The translations under genes were made by a program, and so were the position numbers. This document shows, one piece after another, positions 1-8,758 of a stretch of 11,131 nt of DNA. The notes below the pieces were generated by a model. The model did no database searches. It saw only the letters and a program-made list of their open reading frames with translations, and had not been told where the DNA came from. Positions within the stretch are counted from its first letter, which is position 1, and every line of letters starts with the position of its first letter. Source of the stretch: Amoebophrya sp. AT5.2 (Eukaryota > Sar > Dinophyceae > Syndiniales > Amoebophryaceae); NCBI GenBank assembly GCA_005223375.1, contig RXOD01006143.1, positions 1-11,131 of the forward strand, read 5' to 3'.

Positions 1-3000
1 GCTGCCGCCGCCGACGACTACAGAAGCAGCACTCGGCGCGAAAGACACCTGTGGCTCGCTATCTGCACTCCCGTTTCCGTTCGCGGCAGCGCTCATCGCG
101 TGTTCCATGCGCTGGTCCGGCACCGCGTCGATGAACGCCGCGGGATCCGTCCGCCGCACCTCCGTCTCCGCGTCGTCCTTCCTGCGCACTAGGTCCAGCA
201 TGTCCACGCAGTGGATCATGCCCTTCTTGTCGTATACGTAGCACAGCGTCTTCGCGCCGGCGTAGTCGCTCAAGTCCACCAGGGACTCAAACGTGGGGTC
301 TTGCTGCAACAGCGACAGCAATGCGGGATCCTCGTCGGCGAACTGCTCCTCGCTTTCGGTCGACGACGCACCGGGTCCAGCCTCCAGCTGGGCGAACGCG
401 TTCGCCGTTTCACCGAAACCCGCTGCACTCGTGTCGTTCATGCCCCGCCCGCCGTCTCCGGCCGGCTGGCCGTCGCCGTTCCCGTTCAGAGTGCCGCCGT
501 TGTTCAAGATTGCGTCCTCCCGAAGCTCTACCGACAAACAGTGGTCGGGCAGCGGCACCGTCGGGGCGTTCAGGTGCGCCAGGGTCAAGGCGCCCGCCGC
601 GTCGCACAACCACTCGTCGTCGAGCTGCGCCTTCAAAGTGACGGACTCCACTTTCCGCGACTGCGTGTTGCGCTTCACCAGAAACACCCGGGAATTCGTC
701 ACGGTCTCTTCGATCAGCTGCCCAGCGGCCTTCCCGTGCTCGCCGTTCTCGCCGTTATCGCCGTTGTCGTCGTCCGCCTCGTCGCTATCGAACCCGAGTT
801 CGCGAAGCGATTCGCGCTGCGTCTTGCGCGGGGGCACGGCTGCGGGTACGTCTTCTTCCTCGGTTTCGCTCGGCTGCGGCTGCTGGGCAAATCTGCCGAG
901 CAGGAGTCGGGAGGTTGAGTTCTGGCTGTACTCCTGCTCGAACTTAATCGACTTCTTGCCGTTCGCCGGGCTGTTGCCACCGGAAGGGCTGCCCACAGCA
1001 CTGGGATTGTTCGACGAACGCCGGCTGCGCCTGTGTTCCGAACGATCGATAGTGGAAGCTTTTTAAGTATTTAAGTTAAAATATATTTTTGAACTACATG
1101 ATATTGTGTCTGAAAAGCAAAATTCTGCTCCCGCTTACAGCTTACCCTGCTGTGCTTCCCATCGACCCTGGTGACGGCAAGACCGGCGCCTGTCTGTACA
1201 CTTTTCTCCTCGCCACGGTCATCACGAAGAAAAATTGCGACAGCGAATTCATCACTGGTTCGCTTCTCTTCTTCGCCACATTCGGTCCCGCGCCGTCCGC
1301 GAAGTCCTCCGCGTTTATCTCCTTCACGGCCGCTTTCCGCAGGCTGACCTCGTACGACCGCTCCTGCTCCTGCTTGGCCATCGCGATCTTCTGCTTCTTC
1401 CTCTGCTTTCGTTTCCACACTTTGTCCTCCTCGTAGCGCCGCTCCGCATCGCACAAAACGAACTGCGTGGCCTCGAACACCTTCAGAAACACCCCGCCGT
1501 CGTCGCTGAAAAACTCGCCCACCTTCAGCATGGAGGGCGCCTCGAACACCTGCACGCAGCCGTCCTTGTGGTACGTGCAAACCAGGTCGTCGCAGAGGTG
1601 CAGCGACACGACGGCGCGGTCCTCGTTGCGGCCCGCGTACGGACCGGCCCTGGCGTTTGCGGAGCTTCCGAGACCTCCTGCGTTGCTCCCACCAGTTGCG
1701 CCGCCGAGCAGCGCCTGCACACCGCCGCTCGCGACCGAAGGAGATCGGGAAGAGCTGGCGCGCGACTGCAGCGCCGACCGGTCCCCCTGGTCGGTGGTCG
1801 AGGGGAGGCTGGGCGGTTTGTTCAACAAGTTGCGGAGGTCCTTTTGCTGCGGCTGCGCTGCGCTGCTGCTCGCGACTGAGGCCGTGTCCGCGTCGCGCGC
1901 CTTGCTCTTGATGTCCGACCCCGGGTCCTGGCTGTTGGCGCGGCTGGCGGCCGTCTTCAAGATGCCCTTCGTCGTCGCAATAGCGCCAATGCCAATTGTC
2001 GATAACCCCCCTCCAGGCAAGAGCCCTTTTTGCGTCGCGTCGAAGGCGCCAAACTCAACACTGCCCTCCGCCACATCGCGACTTCCGCGCCGGCTCGTTG
2101 CGTTGCTCTTGTTTCCACCTGCAGCTCCTCGTCCGCGCTCTGGATCCTTCGCATTTTCGACCGAGGATGCGCTCGCCGACGACGCCGAAATCTTCGACGC
2201 GTATGGGAGCACAAAGTCCAAGTCCAAACTTACCAAGTCAAAGAGAAACAAGGACCCCTCCTTGGACCCGACGAGCAGCTTGTCGCCCACTTTCGGTTTC
2301 CCCACTGTGCTCGTACTAGTGCCGCCTTCCCGCGCGTCGAAGAACCCGCACGCCTGGTCCGGTCCGTGCGTCGCTTCCTCAGTTGGGATCGCGGATAGGA
2401 GTCCCGTAGACGTCGCTGCGACCGCCTGCTGCAGTGTCATGTGGGCTGCGTCTTCTTGTTCGAGTTTTTTCCGCACTAAAATCTCCATGCACGTCACCCC
2501 CGTACACAAACCGCCCGCTATGTGGCTTGCCGCTGCGGACCCGGATGCGTGTGGGCCCCCCCGCTTGCTCGATGTGGGAGTTTGGTTTGCATCGGAGGCA
2601 GCGCGCTTTTGATTCCCGACTCCGCCCCCCTCCGCCGAATCCTCCCGCGGGCTGCCCAGCACCGGTGTGCCGCCCGCGCTACCCGCGTTTGTGCCGACTG
2701 TTCTTGCCGTTTTGATAGGGCTGTTCGATCTCGTCCGCGCTCCGATCGACTCCACCTCCATCGACCCGCTCAGGTTGGCCCGCTGCTGCGAAGACAGCGA
2801 CGTGTTCCCGCTCGCCCCGCTCCGATCTAGCCGCCGTTCCTCGGCCGCCAGCTCCTCGGCGCTCCGGCTCGAGATCGTCCACCCGCTCTGCTCCGACAGC
2901 GGCGACGTCGGAAAGGGTTTTTCCAGGTTCACCTTTTGCGTCCGCAACACGCTACTCCTCCGCGGGGACTTCATCGCCGCGACGATCTGTTCCCCCCAGT

Positions 3001-6000
3001 CCAGGTGCGCTGCGTTCTCGTCGATGCTGGATATCGAGAGGCTCCGCGAGCGCGCGGACCGGCTTGCTTTCAGCTCTCGCCGGCAGTCCCGTGCGTTCTT
3101 CTCGTTCTTCGGCTCCTCAAAGTTGTCGTACACTTTCTGACCCTCCTGCGACCCCCAACACAGTAGTTCCTCCAGCTCTCGCCGCCTGTCGCCCTTCGTG
3201 CGCGGCGGCTGCTCGGGCGCCTGGTCCGGCGGCTCGATGGAGAAGGTCCCCGCCTTCTTCCTCCGCTCGCCGGCACCGGCGTACTTGCGGAGCATGTAGC
3301 CGTTGTTCCCGCGAAGGAACATCACGCGGCCGGTGTTCGTTCCCAAGACCAGCATCCCGTCGGGCGCAACCGCGGAACAGGAGAGCTCGGTTTGCTCCTC
3401 CTCGGTGGAAAAGACGACGTCGGTGTGGAGCGGGTTCTGCCGCGAGTGCCGGAACACCTGCTTCTTCGTCAGCGAATACACCACGCCAGACCTGGTGGGG
3501 TCGAGTGATTCATTAGGCGAAGGGTCACCGATTGTAATTCAACACACGGAGCAGCTACTCTGACAATTCATTGTAGAAGAGACCGTGAACAACGATGATG
3601 GAAAACGTCGTGTGCGCCTCGGTCCACAACAACGCAGGTACAGTTTTTACGCCAACAAGACAGTGAGAAGATGACCAAGAATCGATCTACAGAAGCACAC
3701 CTCCCGCTGAGATGCAGCCCCACGCTGGGGTCTAGCGGAATGGCTCCTTCGTCCTCCCCCTCCCCGGCCTCCGTGGTGCTTTTTTTCCGCCGCTTCGGCG
3801 ACTGCGACGCCGCCCGCGCCGCGTGCGCGAACAGTTTTTCGTCCGCCGCCGTGTTCGACGCGAAGTAGGTCACGCGGTCGCCGACCAGCCAGAGGCGCAA
3901 CCGCGACCACGCGGTGCACACCATCGAGGTTATCCGCAGCGGGAAGCCTCCGATCACTTGCAGCGGCAGCAACTCCTTCGAGTCCCACAGCACGACGAAG
4001 GACTTGTCGTCCAGCGAGAACAACGCCCGCTCGAAGTACCGCACCTGCACCACCGGGTGCTCGTGGTGCCACAGGTTGGTCCGCAGTCCGCGGAAGATGC
4101 CCTTCTCCAGGTTCCAAACCGGGACCGTGCGGAAACCCGTGTAGCAGGTCGCGAGGCAGTGCGGCTCGGCGGACAGCGCCATGCTCAGGCAGGCGACGGA
4201 GTAGCCCGTGTCGAGGCAGAGGTCCACCGCGAGCGTGCGCCCGTCCCACAGGCAGATGGAGGAATCGCGCGAGCAGGTGAGGAAGCTGTGCGTGTTCGGA
4301 ACCTCGACGAAGCCGGTGATCTTGTGCCCCTTGTGAATGGTGTCGTTCACGAAAACCGGCTGCAGCTTCCGCAGCGGGTAGCCCTTGTGCGTTTCGCCCG
4401 CGAACTGGTAGAAGCTCATCACGCCCAGCATTTGCGTGGAGAGGCAGAGAAATACGTCCTCTGCGTACGACACGTTTCTGCAAAAATACAATTCGTCGTA
4501 GTCCTTTCCGAGCAGAAACTCCGCCTCTTGCGCGATCCGCGTCTCGATGCCGCGCTCGTGGATGTCCTGCTCCACGTTGCCGGAGGAGTACAACAAAGAG
4601 AACTGTGTCGCGCGCTTGTTCGTGCACAGAATCGTCAGCAGGATCCGCTCTGGGTGGTACGCGCAGTCAACAACGTGGAACTTGTTTTGGTCGGTCATCT
4701 GGTGCACCAGCGATCGGCAGAAGCTCCCGTCCGCGAACGCGCGGTCCACGTCGTCGGGGTTTTTTCCGTGCGTCCGCATCACCAGGTGCGCGTCGCGCTG
4801 GCTCACCCGATCTGGCGGAGCCGCAGCAACCGCCGCCGCGCCCAAATTCGCGGTCGACTGCGAGCCGCCGAAGTAGCGCGAACCCTCCGACTGGTACATC
4901 ATGGTGGACGTATGCAGGGGCTCCTCCAGCAAACGCGCGTACTCCTGCTTGGTCTGCTCCTTCTGCTTCTGCTCCGAGACCCGGTCGGTGGCGGGCTGCG
5001 CAACACTCGACTGCTTCTTAAACTCTGGAAGAATGCCGTCGTCTGGTGGGGCCGTAATTGTATTTATTGTGAACTACGAACGTACTTATCTATCATTTCA
5101 GGCGCACATTGCTTCGTCTTTGTAATACTTCTCTCTGAAATCCTACAAGCTCTTTCACTGCATCGATGACTACACATCAGAGCACTCGCAAATGGCATCC
5201 ACGGGGATCATCAACTGCAACTCTACTTGACGCAACGAATACCATCCCCGAGCGACGGTCGGTCTTTCTTCTCGAATTCCGGGCGCACTATCTTTATCAC
5301 GTTCGTCCTAGGGTGGTACAGCGACAGTTGCTTGGACTCGTTTTCTATTCGCACGAGCACGTCTAGCTCGGGAATGAACAGGACCCGCCGCATCGCGTGT
5401 TCCTGCAGCGGTGACGGCTCGGAGTCGGCCGTGCGCAGGTCGCGGGCTCGCCTCTTCTCGAACTCGGTCAGCGGATGCTTGGTTTCGTGCGGCATGAGCA
5501 GCCCCCCGGGAATCTGCGCCACCTGGGTGAGCTGCGGCTGCTGGGCGCCTTCGGCGTCGTCCTGCGCCTGCGCCCGGCACACGGCCGCCAGCCCGTTCGA
5601 GAGAACGGTGGAAGGGTCGGCGACACCCACCGTTTCCGACGAGGAGACGACCAGCTCGGAAAAATCGCGCCACTGAATCTGCGTACCAAACTTGCCGGGG
5701 AGAATGTCATTGTAGACGGCGACCTGGTGGACGGGGCGTACTTAAACAAGAATGCCAGTTTCCTGCCTTAGTTTTTCTCGTTCACAGCTGTAGAATGATC
5801 GGTTTCGCCGTATCGGGGGTTCCTACATAGAAAAACATGGTTTTGGCATCCGCCGCAGCGGCCCCACCCTGTAGGAGCAGTGGGGGCAATGAGGGTGTCA
5901 AAGGTGACCGTACCGCGAACGGATCAGGAGCACCAAGATCCTCAAACATAGGTATCGGGGGTTCCTACATAACATAGGTTGTACCAGTCCTGCGATGAAG

Positions 6001-6323
6001 TCGGTGATTCTTGCCCGGTCGTACGCGCCAGCTTTCAGGACCACAATCCTCAAAAACTCCGCTAGCGACACCGCGCCCTTATAGGACATTTGCTTCCGGA
6101 TGACCCGCAACGCCCGCTGGTCGAAGCTCGGAAGGATTCCAGCGAGCTCCACCGGCTGACAGCCGGGCATGGTCGCGAACCCGGGCGGCAGAATGTGGGA
6201 AAACACGAACTGGCTCCATCGCTCCTGGGTGATCTCCCGGCCCTCGAGAAAACGCCGCTGCTCGACCTCCAGCAGCTGCTTAATCAGCGACTTCACGCGC
6301 TTCTTCTGGTGCTTGCCCTTCAT
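1..6323 (-). CDS. Large WD40-propeller protein with EF-hand-like N-terminus (WDR49/WDR64-like), five exons, 3' end beyond window
   Basis: Proposed exons on the minus strand are 6323-5985, 5723-5243, 5042-3701, 3491-1146 and 1030-1. Junction phases agree (0, 1, 2, 2) and give 1846 residues without a stop. Reading past each donor meets a stop, so splicing is required. The start is the ATG at 6323; an in-frame TAG lies two codons upstream. Residues about 68-139 look like a degenerate EF-hand pair (GAVSLAEFLRIVV, then GTQIQWRDFSELVV). Propeller blades follow: GHKITGFVEVPN..SFLTCSRDSSICLWD at about 512-540, SFVVLWD at about 621-627, a blade restored across the 3701/3491 junction, KLLVGSKEGSLFLFDL at about 1122, DLVCTYHKDGCVQVF at about 1356, and TLCYVYDKKGMIHCVD at about 1764. 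Between blades lie Ser/Pro/Gly-rich, probably disordered insertions (about 800-1045 and 1150-1340) and a Lys/Arg-rich helix (about 1407-1432). EF-hand plus degenerate WD repeats is typical of WDR49/WDR64-type proteins, several of them linked to cilia; the family call is inference. It could be another scaffold-type WD protein. That this is one spliced coding gene is fairly sure; exact splice edges are less so. Confidence 0.72.
739..765. repeat. Three tandem copies of a 9-base unit in coding sequence
   Basis: The plus strand shows ctcgccgtt, ctcgccgtt, atcgccgtt in a row. On the coding minus strand it encodes the acidic/polar run NGDNGENGE in the last visible exon of the WD40 gene. The unit length keeps the frame, so copy-number change would lengthen or shorten a disordered loop without damage. 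Confidence 0.85.
1031..1145 (-). other. Intron 4 of the WD40 gene (115 nt)
   Basis: The donor is GCAGG|GTAAGC at 1145, the closest to consensus in the window. The acceptor is GAACACAG|G ending at 1031. Both are phase 2. The unspliced frame stops at the TAA inside GTAAGC. The last exon frame opens after a TAA at 1065-1063 and has no ATG until deep inside. The interior has an AT-rich tract with TTTAAC and CTTAAA, suitable as branch-point sequence. An earlier AG at about 1060 would be out of phase. Confidence 0.65.
3492..3700 (-). other. Intron 3 of the WD40 gene (209 nt)
   Basis: The donor is GGGAG|GTGTGC at 3700 and the acceptor is CCCCACCAG|G ending at 3492. Both are phase 2 and the split codon becomes Arg. 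The join LHLSG-R-SGVVYSLTKKQVF restores a continuous propeller strand. That is the best evidence that the two flanking long frames are one protein and not two genes. The downstream frame has no ATG at its beginning, and it opens after a TGA inside the intron. Confidence 0.72.
5043..5242 (-). other. Intron 2 of the WD40 gene (200 nt)
   Basis: The donor is GGGGATG|GTATTC at 5242 and the acceptor is CCCCACCAG|AC ending at 5043. Both are phase 1 and the split codon becomes Asp. The joined protein reads RPSLGD-D-DGILPEFKKQ. Without splicing the upstream frame ends at a TAG at 5225-5223. The downstream frame has a TAG about 30 bases before the acceptor. The interior is clearly more AT-rich than the exons. 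Confidence 0.65.
5724..5984 (-). other. Intron 1 of the WD40 gene (261 nt)
   Basis: The donor is CTG|GTACAA at 5984 and the acceptor is CCACCAG|GTC ending at 5724. Both are phase 0. The join gives ITDFIAGL-VAVYNDILPG, which leads into the second EF-hand-like segment. Unspliced, the first exon frame ends at a TGA at 5900-5898. The second exon frame opens only after a TAA about 20 bases before the acceptor. The intron contains a perfect 20-base direct repeat. The donor is weak, and a splice using the direct repeats themselves would reach a stop soon after, so the GT-AG version is preferred. Confidence 0.6.
5810..5971. repeat. Perfect 20-base direct repeat, 142-base period, within an intron
   Basis: The minus-strand sequence TATGTAGGAACCCCCGATAC occurs at 5971-5952 and again, identical, at 5829-5810. 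Between the copies lie 122 bases with no clear open frame and no clear terminal inverted repeats. The pair sits inside the first intron of the WD40 gene. It could be an insertion with long target-site-like repeats, a remnant of a tandem duplication, or part of an introner-like element. Confidence 0.9.
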
Positions 6324-6977
6324 GCTCTAGTAGAGGCTGGTGACAGCGGCAGCTGCGCCTACTTCGACCGATCGAAAAACAAAAATTACGAGACGACCGT
6401 GGGCATGTTGTCGTCGTAGAACCCAGTAGAGTTGGTTTGATTTTTGTCCCTTTCTCACTTCAATTTAGCCCGCTATTGACTTACTCAATTGAGAATATTT
6501 TTGTGTGCCGGATCATCATCAAGCAACGACTTGCGCAGCCGAACATGCGGGCTCCGGGCGCCTTTGCTCATGAACAAAAGCACGGCGCACACGCCAACAT
6601 GCGGCCGATTTTGTTCTTACTTTGCGTTGTTTGTTTTCGGCGTTTCCCTGATCACCAATTTTTCGCAAGAAGCGCGATTGTATTGTTTTTGGGCGCAGCT
6701 AAAGAAGTGTCGCCATTGCCATCACAGCAATCATGGTTCGTGTAGTAGCGACCGCCTCGTCCGGTCACGCGAGGTCGGCGCGCGCGTGCGCAGCGCGCCT
6801 CTCCGCTCCGAGGACCCGAGGACACGTTTGTGCCGGCCAGCTTCGCGCCGATGAGCAAGTTCTTTCGCAGAAATCAGCTGATGACATTGATCATCAAAAA
6901 TGTCGGTTTGTATAGGAAGCTATGGTTCATCGGTTCGATTCATCGGCGAAGTAGCCGGAGAGTGTTGTAGTTCTTCG
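6324..6977. other. Intergenic region between the four-repeat gene and the WD40 gene
   Basis: This gap should hold the 3' untranslated region of the upstream gene (stop at 6978) and the promoter and 5' leader of the WD40 gene (ATG at 6323). The part at about 6425-6520 is AT-rich and different in composition from the genes. Sixteen bases before the ATG the minus strand has GTCACCAG (6344-6337), like the cis acceptors of the same gene, so it could be a trans-splice or leader acceptor; this is a guess. I see no TATA box that I would trust. A GC-rich stretch at 6747-6970 has an open plus-strand frame but no support as a gene. Confidence 0.6.
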
Positions 6978-8758
6978 TCACGGAATGATCGGCTGCCCGA
7001 TGATTTTGAAGTTTTCCCTTCGTATCTGCTTGGCGGACCCGTCCAGCTCCAGTCTGATTTCGTAGCGCTCCGCGTCCGCCCGGCAAACTATCACCGCACG
7101 CTCCCCGTTCAGGGCTGCCGCGGTCTTGAGGTTGCATAGTTCGATGCGAGACCCCCTGGGCACCTCGACGTCCCCCGGGCCCTCCGGCCCGCCCCCGCCG
7201 CCACCCGAGTGCCCCGCGATTCCTGCGCCCTCAGAGCCGGGCGCGAGGTGAACGTTCTCGGCCTTCACCTTCTTCACGGTGCCATCTTGGTGCAGCCGTA
7301 TCTCGTACCGACGCCGCTCCACGTCCACGGAGAGGACCTATAAGAACTCGTCGTGAAATGCGGAAATATTGAAAAAATAAAGATTCAATTGAAAACTCTC
7401 CGATCACCTGAGCTGTGCAAGTGCTGTACAAAGGTCGCTTTTTCAGAAACATAATGGACCTCTGCAAACTGGCCATTGAGCCAGCCCGCATTGCGCAAGT
7501 TCATGAGTTCGACGATGGCTCCGACTGGTATGCTCATCTCTGCTTTCTCGCCTGGGTACTGCGCGCTGGCGCCTTGCGGGCCCGCCTCCTGTGTTCCATT
7601 TCCATATCTTAGTTACCGCCCAAGAAAATAGAGTTTTATTTCGTGGCGAAAGAAGATGCACTTCCTAACGCCAAACCTCCACAAAATTTGAAGTCCGACA
7701 GCGGACGAAAATCTATCTAGTCACCAACAGCAACACCGAACTGGTTCTCACATTAAGCAAAATCCGGCATTGATGAACCTGTAGCCGCATCGCCAGCTCC
7801 TCTGGTATTTCTTCCCCCGGCTGCAGTGCCCCAAGGATGTTGTCTGGCTTCACCCGAAACAGCTGGCCCGTTTCGACGGCGCGCACCTCGTATCGGGAGG
7901 TGCTGTCCGCATAGTCAACCACCCGCCCCACCGTCCCGTTCAGCGTTCCGTGGTTCCTCAGCCCCGTTATCACCACGCGCGTATTTATCGGGAGAAGCCC
8001 CGCTCGATATGGAAAGCCATCGTTCAGCACGTGCAGAAGGTGGTTTTCCTTCACCTTCACGACCGTACCCGACTCGAACAGGATCTCGTACTTGGTCTTC
8101 TTCTCCTCGAAAACCTGTTTTTTGTCTTGTACTTGTTTCACTTGCTTCTTCACTTTCACCTTTCCGAAACAAACGACAAACTGCCAGTGACCACACCAGG
8201 GAAGGCCAGTTTAACTTCAACCACCTTTGTGACGCTGCCGATCACCCCATTGTAGGTGGAGTTGCTTCCCGAGAAGCCGAAGCAGATGCATTTTGCGCCG
8301 ATCGAGTAGGTCGCTCCTGCGGTGGGCTGCTCGGGGATCTCGGTGTCTATCTGGTAGAGCCGACCCAGCAGCTGCGTGAGCGACTTCTCGTGCTTCTTCT
8401 TCTGGAGCAGTGTTTCCTCCTCGAGCAGAGACGTCACGAGGGATTGGATCACCTCAAGCGAGGTGACCTCGTGAGCGGGCGGAAGATCCTTGTGCACAAC
8501 GTCCGACCCCTCCGGCTGTTCCTGTGGATGAAGATAAATGCAAAAGCGAATCGCAACATTCTTCATTCTATTTAATTTATACCACAATTGATGAAATTAC
8601 ACGGAATCATAAAGAAGAACGTCTGCCTATCCAGCTTCTCACAAAGTGCTCCAGCATTTCACAAAGTGCCCCAGTACTCCATCTGGCCCCACGTCAGGAA
8701 CGCACTCCAACCCGATGCCGGGCGGGTGATAGCGAAGAAGTATTCTCTTCAGCTTCAT
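6978..8758 (-). CDS. DAW1/ODA16-like leader plus four SH3-like repeats, five exons, about 403 residues
   Basis: Proposed exons on the minus strand are 8758-8678, 8521-8225, 8114-7779, 7588-7451 and 7337-6978, ending in TGA. All four junctions are phase 0. The start ATG at 8758 opens MKLKRILLRYHPPGIGLE, very close to the N-terminus known from the outer-arm dynein transport adaptor DAW1/ODA16. Residues about 36-85 (VVHKDLPPAHEVTS...LEEETLL...LTQLLGRLYQI) match the helical segment that follows there. No WD40 propeller follows. Instead there are four repeats of one fold, at about 99-154, 168-221, 256-315 and 343-397. Each has an NG turn, then KYE/RYE and K..EN, as in KOW/SH3-like repeats common in protist proteins. 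Repeats 1 and 3 share GTV.KVK.EN, and both are split by an intron nine residues from the NG. A Gly-rich linker lies before repeat 4. A flagellar adaptor role is inference. Less certain points are the first donor (8677 or 8662) and the fourth (7450 or 7429). Confidence 0.75.
7338..7450 (-). other. Intron 4 of the four-repeat gene (113 nt)
   Basis: The acceptor is TTCTTATAG|GTC ending at 7338, phase 0. The preferred donor is CATTAT|GTTTCT at 7450, because it puts the junction nine residues from the NG, as in repeat 1, and gives a normal repeat length (NGQFAEVHY-VLSVDVERRRYEI). An alternative donor TTT|GTACAG at 7429 is also in phase and would add seven residues. Read-through ends at a TGA at about 7385. 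Confidence 0.55.
7589..7778 (-). other. Intron 3 of the four-repeat gene (190 nt)
   Basis: The donor is CTACAG|GTTCAT at 7778 and the acceptor is GGAACACAG|GAG ending at 7589, both phase 0. A TAACTAAG sequence about 20 bases before the acceptor is a good branch-point candidate. The intron lies in the linker between repeats 2 and 3. The interior is AT-rich and has a small hairpin (7693-7706) that is probably chance. Confidence 0.65.
8115..8224 (-). other. Intron 2 of the four-repeat gene (110 nt)
   Basis: The donor is ACAAAG|GTGGTT at 8224 and the acceptor is AAAAACAG|GTT ending at 8115, both phase 0. The join NGVIGSVTK-VFEEKKTKYEIL rebuilds a complete first repeat with the same spacing from NG to the YE pair as the second repeat, which has no intron. 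Without it the frame ends at the TGA at 8158-8156. Confidence 0.65.
8522..8677 (-). other. Intron 1 of the four-repeat gene (156 nt)
   Basis: The acceptor CATCCACAG|GAA at 8522 is convincing, with a pyrimidine-rich approach and AT-rich interior. The donor is less certain: GGA|GTACTG at 8677 or TTT|GTGAAA at 8662, both phase 0, differing by five residues. Reading through meets a TGA at about 8643. The splice links MKLKRILLRYHPPGIGLE... to EQPEGSDVVHKDLP, as expected for this N-terminal type. Confidence 0.6.
8630..8669. repeat. Two tandem copies of a 20-base unit next to a splice donor
   Basis: The plus strand reads tccagcttctcacaaagtgc and then tccagcatttcacaaagtgc, with 18 of 20 bases identical, followed by the beginning of a third copy (cccag). 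On the transcribed minus strand each copy contains a GTGA, so each carries a potential 5' splice site. The repeat lies just inside the predicted first intron of the four-repeat gene. Confidence 0.85.

Noticed and set aside
293..1066. Plus-strand open frame of 257 codons
   Set aside because: Antisense of the last visible exon of the WD40 gene, whose minus frame is open to the window edge and contains a propeller strand.
1467..2612. Plus-strand open frame of 381 codons
   Set aside because: Antisense of the disordered part of exon 4; low-complexity Ser/Pro/Ala composition mirrors the real frame.
3647..4627. Minus-strand open frame of 326 codons in another register
   Set aside because: A shifted-frame shadow of exon 3; Arg/Ala/Gly-rich without motifs.
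3823..5169. Plus-strand open frame of 448 codons
   Set aside because: It is the antisense of exon 3 of the WD40 gene. The protein is rich in Arg, Val, His and Gln with no domain, as expected opposite GC-rich coding sequence, and the minus frame has clear propeller motifs.
5150..5242. TGATGA and CTGA in an intron, suggesting a C/D-box snoRNA
   Set aside because: The boxes are only about 26 bases apart and have no terminal stem, so this is too short for a C/D snoRNA.
6925..6950. Sequence ggttcgattc resembling a tRNA B box
   Set aside because: The flanking bases cannot form a T-arm stem, and there is no A box or acceptor stem at the right distance; the match comes from the direct repeat ttcatcgg on both sides.
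7693..7706. Small hairpin gtccgacagcggac in an intron
   Set aside because: A five-pair stem with a four-base loop is expected by chance; no other sign of an RNA gene or terminator.
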